Positions 45,802 to 53,703 of a stretch of 64,000 bases of DNA are shown here, one piece after another. The stretch spans positions 1 through 64,000 of the forward strand of contig NZ_JBDWAS010000033.1 of assembly GCF_039978735.1 (NCBI RefSeq). The letters are read 5' to 3'. This DNA is from Maricaulis sp039978735. Lineage in GTDB: Bacteria > Pseudomonadota > Alphaproteobacteria > Caulobacterales > Maricaulaceae. Position numbers and translations under genes: made by a program. The notes beneath the pieces are model-generated. The model did not search any database. It had not been told where the DNA came from and was given only the letters and a program-made list of their open reading frames with translations. Positions within the stretch are counted from its first letter, which is position 1. Each line of letters starts with the position of its first letter.

Positions 45802-48800
45802 ATGCTCTGGAAAATCGCCGGATTCGAATTCCGGTTTCAGCTCTTTTCGCCGGCATCCATTGCCATTTTTGCGATCTTCTTCCTGCTCGTATTCGGCGGG
45901 GTGACGATCGACCAGATCCAGGTCGGCGGTGGTGGATCCGTCAACATCAACTCGCCCAATGCGCTGACCATCAACATCCTTGTCTTCTCGATATTCGGCG
46001 CGATCATACCGACGGTCTTCCTGTCGTCCGGCGTGTTGCGGGACTTCGGGTTCAAGACGTCTGAACTGTTCTATTCGCGGCCCGTGCGGGAATTCGATTT
46101 CGTGCTCGGCCGCTTCATCGGCGGTTTCGTGATCACGGCCCTGGTGTTCTCGGCCGTGCCGCTGGCCTTCCTCATCGGCAGCGTCATGCCCTGGCTCGAC
46201 CCGGAACTGGTCGGGCCCACAAATCTCGCTTGGTATCCCTATCTCTTTGCCGTGTTCGGGCTGGTCAATCTGTGGGTGATCGGCACGATCCTGTTCACGG
46301 TCGCCAACTTCACGCGTTCGACCATTGCGACCTATGCGGCCTTCGTGGCGCTGCTGGTCCTCTATTTTGTCGGCGTCGGCCTGTCTCAGTCCCAACCGGA
46401 CCTGCGTGACACGCTCGCGCTGATCGACCCCTTCGGTTTCAACACATTCGGCGAGGTTACGCGCTATTGGACGGTGTTCGACCAGAACGAGCGGGTTGTC
46501 GCCTTCGAAGGCGTGATGATGCAGAACCGCCTGCTCTGGATCGGCATCGGCCTGGTGCTGCTGGCGATCAATGTCGCGACCTTCCGCTTCCGACAGGGCA
46601 GTTTCAAGCTTCCCGGCCGCAAGGCCGCGGGCGCCGTTGCTCCGGCCGGCGCGGCCAATGCCATCTCCGAAATCGAGCTGCCGCGCGTGACGCCGAAACT
46701 CGATGGTGGAGCCGCCTTCCAGCAATTCCTCGCCCGGCTCAGCTTCGAGTTCAAGGGCGTGGTGTTCAACGTGGCCTTCTGGATCCTTCTGGTCCTGGGT
46801 CTGCTCAACACCGTTCCGGGCTTCTTCCTGGGCAATGAATATTACGGCACACCGAATTACCCGGTGACGCGGATCATGATCGACGTCATCAACGGGGCCT
46901 TCTCCTGGCTGCCCAGCGTTGTGGTGATCTATTATGCGGCGGAAGTGATGTGGCGCGAGCGCCGGGTCGGCTTCTCCTACATCGTGGACGCGACGCCGAC
47001 ACCGAGCTGGGTGTTCATGGCGACCAAATTCCTCGCGCTCTGCCTGGTTGTCGTCAGCCTGATCGGCCTGGCTCTGCTTGCCGGTGGCGTATCCCAGATG
47101 ATCCAGGGCTTTGCTCCGGTTGAGTGGGATCAGTACGCCCTGCGCGGCCTGGTCGGGATGATCCTGCCGACGGCGATTTTCGCAGCCTTGGCGATCTTCG
47201 CCCAGGTTCTGATGAATAATCGCTGGCTGGGCATGGCCTTCATGCTGGTCTTCCTGATCGTCTCCATCGTGATGTCGCAGATGGGGCTCGATCACAATCT
47301 CTACCAGTATGGCGGCACGCCCGGTGCGCCCTATTCGGACATGAACGGCTATGGCCACTTCCTCGGCATTTCGCTGTGGTTCTATGCCTACTGGTCGTTC
47401 TGGGCGCTGCTTCTGCTCGTCCTGTCCTACCGGCTCTGGAGCCGCGGGTCGCTGTCGCCGATCCTGGCCCGTCTCGGGGCCTTCGGCCGCGGCATGACGC
47501 CGGCAACGGCGGGTCTGATCGTTGTCGCCCTGGCCGGCATTGCCGGCACAGGCGGCTGGATCTTCTACAACACGAATATCCGCAACGAGTACCTGTCCTC
47601 TAACGACTTCCGCGGGCTGCAAGCCGAATATGAGCGGGAGTATCTCTATCTGCAGGACGTCGACCAGCCGACCATCGTGGAAACGGCCTATGAGGTGGAC
47701 ATCTACCCCTCCGAGCGTCGCTATACCGCGCGTGGCCAGTATGTGCTGGAAAACCAGACGGACGCGCCGATCGATACGCTGTGGGTGTCCTATGGCTACG
47801 GTACGACGGTGCTGTCGCAAGAGGTGCAGGGCGGGCAGGCCGACGCGGAGGATATGCGTTTCCTGACCTATTCCTTCCGCTTCGACACGCCCATGCAGCC
47901 GGGCGAGACGCGCACGTTCGGCTTCTCGGTCGAGCGGGCCAATCCCGGTTTCCGCAATGCGGGCAATGTCAGCACGGTCAATTACAACGGCACCTTCTTC
48001 AACAATGGCGAATCGATGGCCAATATCGGCTTCAACGGCAATTGGCGTCTGCAGGATCGCCAGCAACGCCGGCGTGAAGGACTGGAACCGATCGACCGGG
48101 CCTTCCCGCTGGAAGACGAAAGCCATTGGGACGAGAACGGTCTGACCGGGTCCCACTACGTCACCTTCCGCACGATCGTGTCGACCTCGGCCGACCAGAT
48201 CGCCGTCGCGCCGGGCTATCTGGAACGCGAATGGGAGGAGAATGGCCGCCGGTACTTCGAATACGTGATGGACCGGCCGATCCTGAACTTCTACTCGTGG
48301 CTCTCTGCCGATTATGCGGTGGCCGAGCAGGAGCAGGACGGGATCGATCTGCAGGTCTTCTACCATCCCGACCACGCCTGGAATGTGGACCGGATGCTCG
48401 AGGCCTCGGCCGACTCACTGGCCTATTTCTCGGAGCATTTCAGCCCCTTCCAGTACCGCCAGTTCCGGATCCTGGAATTCCCGGCCTACCAGACCTTCGC
48501 CCAGTCCTTCCCCAACACGATCCCGTATTCCGAGGGCATCGGCTTCATCGCAAACCTCTCGGACCCGTCGGATATCGATTATGTCTACTACGTGACCGCG
48601 CACGAGGCGGCTCACCAGTGGTGGGCACACCAGGTGCTGGGGGCGAATGTGCAGGGTTCCACCATGCTGGTGGAAACCTTCGCCCAGTACTCGGCGCTGA
48701 TGGTGATGCGCGAGGAATATGGCGAAGACCATATGCGCCGCTTCCTCAAATACGAGCTCGACAGCTATCTGTCGGCTCGCGGCTCCGAGTCGATCGAGGA

Positions 48801-49392
48801 ATTGCCGCTCTACCGGGTCGAGAACCAGGCCTACATCCACTACCGCAAGGGTGCCGTGATCATGTATGCCCTGGCCGATTATCTCGGCGAGGATGTGGTG
48901 AACCGCGTCATGCAGCAGCTGATCGCCGAACGGGCCTATTCCACCGACCCGTATGCTACCACGCTCGACTTCCTGCGCATCCTGCGCGCCGAAGCCGGGC
49001 CGGAATGGGAAGGCGTGATCCACGACTTCTTCGAGCGCATCGTCCTGTTCGATCTGGAGGTCACATCGGCGACCGCCACCGAACGCGAGGACGGGCGCTG
49101 GGATGTGGCCCTGGAGATCGAGGCGCACAAGTTCGAGGCCGACGGGGCCGGCGAACAGACCGAGGAGGATATCGACTACATGATCGATATCGGCCTGTTC
49201 TCGGAGAATCTCGACGATGCCTATGAAGGCAGCGATCACGTGCTCTACATGGAGAAACACCGGATCGACGAGACCACAATGCGCATCGAGCTCATCGTCG
49301 ACGAGCAGCCGCTCTATGCCGGTATCGATCCCTACAACAAGCTGATCGACCGCGACTCCGACGACAATCTCGTCCGTGTGACAGTCGAATAG
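45802..49392 (+). CDS. ABC-2 permease fused to an M1-family aminopeptidase
   Basis: The 1196-residue protein starts after GAGGGAGG. Its first half (about 1-600) has two clusters of about six transmembrane helices each, the ABC-2 permease type (IFGAIIPTVFLSSGVLRDFGFK, then a second cluster with VVIYYAAEVMWRERRVGF). After the last helix (LIVVALAGIAGTGGWIFYN) comes a periplasmic M1 peptidase. Its zinc site is His934-Glu935-Ala-Ala-His938 in TAHEAAHQWW, with Glu958 in LVETFAQYSAL. Permease and peptidase in one chain imply export or sensing linked to peptide trimming. Its ATPase is the gene directly upstream. Confidence 0.9.
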   Translation: MLWKIAGFEFRFQLFSPASIAIFAIFFLLVFGGVTIDQIQVGGGGSVNINSPNALTINILVFSIFGAIIPTVFLSSGVLRDFGFKTSELFYSRPVREFDFVLGRFIGGFVITALVFSAVPLAFLIGSVMPWLDPELVGPTNLAWYPYLFAVFGLVNLWVIGTILFTVANFTRSTIATYAAFVALLVLYFVGVGLSQSQPDLRDTLALIDPFGFNTFGEVTRYWTVFDQNERVVAFEGVMMQNRLLWIGIGLVLLAINVATFRFRQGSFKLPGRKAAGAVAPAGAANAISEIELPRVTPKLDGGAAFQQFLARLSFEFKGVVFNVAFWILLVLGLLNTVPGFFLGNEYYGTPNYPVTRIMIDVINGAFSWLPSVVVIYYAAEVMWRERRVGFSYIVDATPTPSWVFMATKFLALCLVVVSLIGLALLAGGVSQMIQGFAPVEWDQYALRGLVGMILPTAIFAALAIFAQVLMNNRWLGMAFMLVFLIVSIVMSQMGLDHNLYQYGGTPGAPYSDMNGYGHFLGISLWFYAYWSFWALLLLVLSYRLWSRGSLSPILARLGAFGRGMTPATAGLIVVALAGIAGTGGWIFYNTNIRNEYLSSNDFRGLQAEYEREYLYLQDVDQPTIVETAYEVDIYPSERRYTARGQYVLENQTDAPIDTLWVSYGYGTTVLSQEVQGGQADAEDMRFLTYSFRFDTPMQPGETRTFGFSVERANPGFRNAGNVSTVNYNGTFFNNGESMANIGFNGNWRLQDRQQRRREGLEPIDRAFPLEDESHWDENGLTGSHYVTFRTIVSTSADQIAVAPGYLEREWEENGRRYFEYVMDRPILNFYSWLSADYAVAEQEQDGIDLQVFYHPDHAWNVDRMLEASADSLAYFSEHFSPFQYRQFRILEFPAYQTFAQSFPNTIPYSEGIGFIANLSDPSDIDYVYYVTAHEAAHQWWAHQVLGANVQGSTMLVETFAQYSALMVMREEYGEDHMRRFLKYELDSYLSARGSESIEELPLYRVENQAYIHYRKGAVIMYALADYLGEDVVNRVMQQLIAERAYSTDPYATTLDFLRILRAEAGPEWEGVIHDFFERIVLFDLEVTSATATEREDGRWDVALEIEAHKFEADGAGEQTEEDIDYMIDIGLFSENLDDAYEGSDHVLYMEKHRIDETTMRIELIVDEQPLYAGIDPYNKLIDRDSDDNLVRVTVE

Positions 49393-49408
49393 CGAAAGCA
49401 GAAAACAG

Positions 49409-49443
49409 AACGGCCGGTCCGCCTGGCGGGCCGGCCGTTTTGA
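49409..49443 (+). terminator. Rho-independent terminator after the permease-peptidase gene
   Basis: AACGGCCGGTCCGCC pairs with GGCGGGCCGGCCGTT (one wobble pair), then TTTTG. It sits 16 bp after the stop codon and before the convergent gene ending at 49466. Confidence 0.85.
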
Positions 49444-49465
49444 TTCCGGAGCGAGCGCCTGACCG

Positions 49466-50611
49466 TCAGATTGCCGCGTGCACGTCGGTATAGTGGATGT
49501 CTTCGGAGGTGCGGGTCAGCGAGCGCAGGAAGCTGGGGAAGATGTCCAGCGCGTCGTCGGCCGACAGGCTGCCCTTCTCCCGGTCGGTCCACCAGTAATT
49601 CCAGAACGACGTCACGTGGGTGACCGCCGAGAGGTCGCTGCCCAGCTGGCCGAAATAGGCCGGCGCCTTGAGCAGGAAGTCGCGGATGGCCGTCGGGTCG
49701 CCGCCCTTGCAGAAGCGCGTGTACTGGGCGTCGTAATCGTCGATCACCGTGGTCAGGGCGCTCCAACGATCCTTCGCCATTTTCAGGATGGCGCGGCGGA
49801 TATCGTTGACTTCCTTGTTCTCTTCCCAGGTTGCGCCGCGAACGGTGACATTGTTCAGCTCGACCAGGAATTGCCGCAGCCCGTCGCGGGCCTCGCGGAT
49901 GCGCCAGCGGTAGTAGAGAATGCCCTTCCAGCCGAAAATGCCCTCTTCATACTGCTCTTCGCTCATGCCGAGAGTTTCGCGCAGGCCAACGAGTTTCTGC
50001 TTGTCCTCGCCGTCCAGAAGCTGGCGGGCGAACTTGCGGGCGCGGTCGTCATTCGGGCTCAGGATCTCGTCGTTGAAGGCCAGATTGACGATGCCGAAAA
50101 TCTGCCGGGTCACATGGCCCAGCATCGCTTCCTGCTCGTCCGGCGAGATGTTGAAATAGAAGCGGCCGACGGGGCGTTCGCCGGTGGCATAGCGGTCGGC
50201 GAGCAGGAAAGGGTCGAAGGAGGGCATCGCGGCGAGTTCCTTCACCCGCTGCAGGTCGGCCTCGAATTTCGGATTGATCGAGCCGGTGCCCAGGAATTCC
50301 TTGAGCCGGCGGTCAAAACCCTTTTCCTCCACAAAGAAGGAGTGCCCGCCCATTGCCAGGTCATCGACGGAAACGGGGATGATCAGCTTGGTGGCGACCG
50401 GATTCTCGGTCAGCAGATAGGGGCGGTCATGGGGGCGAACGGTGTGCTTCAGCATGAAGCTGGCGTTCAGCCGTATATTGCGGAAGAAGGGCTTCGCCGC
50501 GAATTCCAGGGTCTGGCCGTATTTGCGGTGGATCGACCACAGGTCGAGAATGCGGGGTGTCGCACCGCCGCGCACGATCCGGCGAAGGCTGCTTCTGTCT
50601 GACCCGCTCAT
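49466..50611 (-). CDS. Unknown protein, paralogue 1 of a tandem pair
   Basis: The 381-residue soluble protein has no signal peptide or membrane helix. It is mostly helical and rich in charged and aromatic residues. Landmarks shared with the next gene are RGGATPRILDLWSI, a LKHTVRPHDRPYLL segment, FNISPDEQEAML, the GIFGWKGILYYRWRI motif, and FLLKAPAYFGQLGSDLSAV. I recognise no family or active-site motif. The start is supported by CAGGACGGA. A 141-bp gap with hairpin separates it from paralogue 2. Confidence 0.82.
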   Translation of the reverse strand: MSGSDRSSLRRIVRGGATPRILDLWSIHRKYGQTLEFAAKPFFRNIRLNASFMLKHTVRPHDRPYLLTENPVATKLIIPVSVDDLAMGGHSFFVEEKGFDRRLKEFLGTGSINPKFEADLQRVKELAAMPSFDPFLLADRYATGERPVGRFYFNISPDEQEAMLGHVTRQIFGIVNLAFNDEILSPNDDRARKFARQLLDGEDKQKLVGLRETLGMSEEQYEEGIFGWKGILYYRWRIREARDGLRQFLVELNNVTVRGATWEENKEVNDIRRAILKMAKDRWSALTTVIDDYDAQYTRFCKGGDPTAIRDFLLKAPAYFGQLGSDLSAVTHVTSFWNYWWTDREKGSLSADDALDIFPSFLRSLTRTSEDIHYTDVHAAI

Positions 50612-50695
50612 CCATTCCGTCCTGATTGCCCCATCGCTGCAACGCTAGCGGGAACAGTTTAATATCGGATGACCTTGCGCTTTTGCACTGCATGC

Positions 50696-50728
50696 GGGGC
50701 TGCTGCCTGAACGGTGGGCAGCAGCCCC
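50696..50728 (-). terminator. Hairpin downstream of paralogue 2
   Basis: GGGGCTGCTGCC and GGCAGCAGCCCC form a perfect 12-bp stem with a 9-nt loop, 25 bp after the stop of the gene ending at 50753. No T-run follows, so it may be a read-through or processing hairpin between the two paralogues. Confidence 0.55.
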
Positions 50729-50752
50729 GGCGGGCAGGACGATGGCGCGGTC

Positions 50753-51955
50753 TCAGGCCGCGTCCGTCGTCACGACGACCGGTTGGGGGATGGGTGAGCG
50801 CAGGCGCCGGCGCGCTTCCGTGGCAGTATGGCTCGCGCCGGGAGAGGTGCGGGTCACGCTGGCGATGAAGTCCGAGAACAGCGTCACAGCCTCGCGGGCA
50901 TGCAGGAAGCCCTTGGAATTCTGCTTCGCCCAGTAGCGCCAGTAGCCGGGCACGTGCCCCACCACCGAAAGATCGCTCCCCACGTCATAGAAGAGCGAGG
51001 GCGCTTTCAGGAGGAAGTTGCGGAAACCATGGGCATCCTCGCCGCGGCAGAAGCGGCCGAACACGGTCTCGTACTCCTCCATCACCGTCGTCAGGCAGGC
51101 CCAGCGATGCCGGGTCTCGTCGATGATCGCGCGGCGCATGTGCTGCAGCTCGGAATATTCGTGCTCGCTGGCGCCGACGATCGAGACCGCCTTGATCTGC
51201 TGGATGAAGCCTTTCAGTGCCGAGAGGGCCTCGTTCATGTGATAGCGATAGTAGAGGATCCCCCGCCAGCCGAAGATGCCGGAGCGGAACTCCATCTCGG
51301 TCATGTCCAGCGAGCGGCGCAGATCGCTCAGGCGACCGTCCAGGTCGCAGGCCAGCAATTGCCGCGTGAAGCGCAGGGCGCGTTCCTTGTCCTGCTGGGA
51401 ATGATCGCCGAAGGCGAGGCTGACCACGTCGACGATCTGGCGCGCCACGGAATCCTCCATGCGCTCCTTCTCGTGATCGGAAATGTTGAAATACAGCTCG
51501 TCGATCGGCCGGACGTGATCGCGGTAGCGTTCGGCCAGGATGAAAGGATCGAAACTGGGCAGCGCAGCCAGCTCGCGCAGCCGGATCAGGTCGAGATCCA
51601 TCAGGTGCGGCTCGTCCGGGCGCTCGAACAGGGTACGCATCTTCTGGGCGAAGCCGATTTCCTCGACGAAGACGGCATGCCCGCCCAGCGACAGATCGCT
51701 GTCGGCCAGCGGCACCAGAACCTTGGTCACCACCGGCTGGGACGACATCACATAGGGGCGTTCATGGACGCGCACCGTGTGCTTGATGATGAAGCAGCGG
51801 TTCAGGCGCGGATGCAGGAAGAAGGGGTTGGCGCTGTGGCGGTCGTATTCGCCATAGCGCTGGGCGATCGAATACAGATCCAGGATCCGCGATGTGGCGC
51901 CACCCTTGATGATATTGCGCAGATCCGAGCGCATGGTTTCGCGGACACGTGCCAT
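50753..51955 (-). CDS. Unknown protein, paralogue 2 of a tandem pair
   Basis: The 400-residue protein aligns with paralogue 1 along its length: KGGATSRILDLYSIAQRYG, LIIKH-type IIKHTVRVHERPYV, YFNISDHEKERM, the almost identical SGIFGWRGILYYRYHM, and NFLLKAPSLFYDVGSDLSVVG. A proline-rich C-terminal tail (RRLRSPIPQPVVVT) is unique to it. The start ATG is behind GGGAGGG. The family is not recognised, and duplication with divergence is clear by eye. Confidence 0.82.
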   Translation of the reverse strand: MARVRETMRSDLRNIIKGGATSRILDLYSIAQRYGEYDRHSANPFFLHPRLNRCFIIKHTVRVHERPYVMSSQPVVTKVLVPLADSDLSLGGHAVFVEEIGFAQKMRTLFERPDEPHLMDLDLIRLRELAALPSFDPFILAERYRDHVRPIDELYFNISDHEKERMEDSVARQIVDVVSLAFGDHSQQDKERALRFTRQLLACDLDGRLSDLRRSLDMTEMEFRSGIFGWRGILYYRYHMNEALSALKGFIQQIKAVSIVGASEHEYSELQHMRRAIIDETRHRWACLTTVMEEYETVFGRFCRGEDAHGFRNFLLKAPSLFYDVGSDLSVVGHVPGYWRYWAKQNSKGFLHAREAVTLFSDFIASVTRTSPGASHTATEARRRLRSPIPQPVVVTTDAA

Positions 51956-52040
51956 CGAGGACCCTCCCAGACAGGTGTCATAGACCGGCCGGACTTAAGG
52001 TGAGGTCTGTCCTCGCGCTCGGAATTGAGTCGAATGCGAT

Positions 52041-52514
52041 CTATCGCCGGGATGCGGCGTGAGCGGGCGGCTTCAGGCTGGCAAAGAGAAAGCCGGCAGC
52101 GGCACCGCCCAGGCACAGGGTCAAGAGGCCGGGCAGGTCGCGGGAGGAGGCGACCGGCGTGATCGTCGCGTCGAGCACCTGGCCGTAGAAGGCCGTGATC
52201 CCCAGCATGATGGCGGCAATCGCCGCGCCACCGGCGAGGGTGAAGCCCAGCCGCCGCCAGCCGCGTCCCAGAAGACGGCCCAGCAGTCCGGCTATCGGGA
52301 AGGCGACGGCAAAGCCGACCAGGATCAGCACGAAAAGCGTCGGTGCGAAGCCGGCAAGATCTTGCCGTATCGCATCCAGCCGGACGGCGGTGGGGATGCT
52401 GGCTCCGGCGCGGACGAGAGCCTGCAGGACGACATGCGTGTTGGCGATGCTGACCAGAACGGTCCCCGTCACGACGGCGAGCAGGTAGACGGCAATCATG
52501 CGGGCCGTGGCCAT
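52041..52514 (-). CDS. Small four-helix membrane protein, unknown function
   Basis: The 157-residue hydrophobic protein has about four transmembrane helices: MIAVYLLAVVTGTVLVSI, LFVLILVGFAVAFPIAGLL, GFTLAGGAAIAAIMLGIT and LLTLCLGGAAAGFLFASL. No catalytic or binding motif is seen. It is divergent from the sugar dehydrogenase gene. Confidence 0.7.
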   Translation of the reverse strand: MATARMIAVYLLAVVTGTVLVSIANTHVVLQALVRAGASIPTAVRLDAIRQDLAGFAPTLFVLILVGFAVAFPIAGLLGRLLGRGWRRLGFTLAGGAAIAAIMLGITAFYGQVLDATITPVASSRDLPGLLTLCLGGAAAGFLFASLKPPAHAASRR

Positions 52515-52596
52515 GGCGTCCCCCGAATTGGGCTCAACAGCGATGAGCCGAGCCTATAGTGTGACGTCATTGGCGACAATTCGCTTGGGGGATGAG
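52515..52596. promoter_or_regulatory. Divergent promoter of the membrane protein and sugar-dehydrogenase genes
   Basis: A TATAGT -10-like box lies at 52555-52560. The palindrome TGACGTCA (52562-52569) lies where a transcription start would be. The ribosome site GGGGGATGAG fixes the dehydrogenase start. Confidence 0.35.
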
Positions 52597-53697
52597 ATGG
52601 CCGGAAAATCGATCGTGCTGGGTCTGGCCCTGATGCTGGCCGCCGCGCCGGGACATGCCCAGACGCAGCTGGAGACGCGGGTGGAGGGGCTGGAACACCC
52701 CTGGAGCCTCGCCTTCCTGCCCGATGGCCGCATGCTGGTCACCGAGAAGCCGGGCCGCCTGCGCCTTGTGGCGGCGGATGGAACGCTGTCCGATCCGCTC
52801 GCCGGCGTGCCCGAGGTTCTCTATTCCGGCCAGGGCGGTCTGCTGGATGTTGCGTTGCATCCGGATTTCGAGACCAATGGCTGGGTCTATCTGACCTGGT
52901 CTGAAGGACGCCCGCGGGACAATACGCTGCACCTGGGACGGGGCCGGCTGGAGAGCGGCGCGCTGAGGGATTTCGAGACGCTGTTCTCGGCCACGCCGCG
53001 CCGCCGCACCGATGTCCATTATGGCGGGCGGGTCGCCTTTCTGGCGGACGGCAGCCTGCTGCTGGGGATCGGCGAGGGCTTCGATTTTCGCGAACAGGCC
53101 CAGAATCCGCAAAGCCATTTCGGCAGTTTCGTCCACCTCGCCGATGACGGGGCGCCCTTGAGCGCGGCCTTCGACGGCGCAGCGCCGGGCGTCTTCTCGA
53201 TCGGCCATCGCAACCCCCAGGCTGTCGTGGTCGATCCGGACACCGGCACGGTCTACGCCAATGAACACGGGCCGCAGGGCGGCGACGAGATCAATGTGCT
53301 GGCCGAAGGGAATAATTATGGCTGGCCGATTGCCAGCCATGGCATCGACTATACCGGCGCGCTGGTCACGCCGTTTCAGACCTATGCCGGCATGACCGAC
53401 CCGATCCATGTCTGGGTGCCCTCGATCGCGCCGGCGGGCATGGCGATCTATCGCGGCGACATGTTCGCGGACTGGGATGGCGATCTGCTGGTCGCAGCCC
53501 TGATTTCCGGCGATGCCGACGTGCCGTCGGGCCATGTGCGCCGGGTCGATCTGGAAAACGGGGCCGTGGCCGGCGAAGAGGTGCTGTTCGGCGAACTGGA
53601 GGCGCGTATCCGCGATGTCCGGGTGGCGCCCGACGGTGCTGTCTGGCTGGTTACGGACGAGGAAAACGGCCGGCTGGTGCGGGTGAGCCGGGAGTAG
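52597..53697 (+). CDS. PQQ-dependent soluble aldose sugar dehydrogenase (YliI/ASD family)
   Basis: The 366-residue secreted protein has a signal peptide ending PGHAQ. It is a six-bladed beta-propeller of the GDH/HHIP type: HPWSLAFLPDGRMLVTEK, GGLLDVALHPDFETNGWVYL, VFSIGHRNPQAVVVDP, NEHGPQGGDEINVL and NNYGWP. Family members oxidise aldose sugars in the periplasm using PQQ and calcium. No PQQ synthesis genes are in the window. It converges with the RND genes 6 bp downstream. Confidence 0.9.
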   Translation: MAGKSIVLGLALMLAAAPGHAQTQLETRVEGLEHPWSLAFLPDGRMLVTEKPGRLRLVAADGTLSDPLAGVPEVLYSGQGGLLDVALHPDFETNGWVYLTWSEGRPRDNTLHLGRGRLESGALRDFETLFSATPRRRTDVHYGGRVAFLADGSLLLGIGEGFDFREQAQNPQSHFGSFVHLADDGAPLSAAFDGAAPGVFSIGHRNPQAVVVDPDTGTVYANEHGPQGGDEINVLAEGNNYGWPIASHGIDYTGALVTPFQTYAGMTDPIHVWVPSIAPAGMAIYRGDMFADWDGDLLVAALISGDADVPSGHVRRVDLENGAVAGEEVLFGELEARIRDVRVAPDGAVWLVTDEENGRLVRVSRE

Positions 53698-53703
53698 GCA
53701 GGC

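Noticed and set aside
45796..48375. An 859-codon open frame antisense to the permease-peptidase gene
   Set aside because: Composition (H/D/R/E/Q-rich) is that of a shadow frame; the sense product has intact transport and zinc-site motifs.
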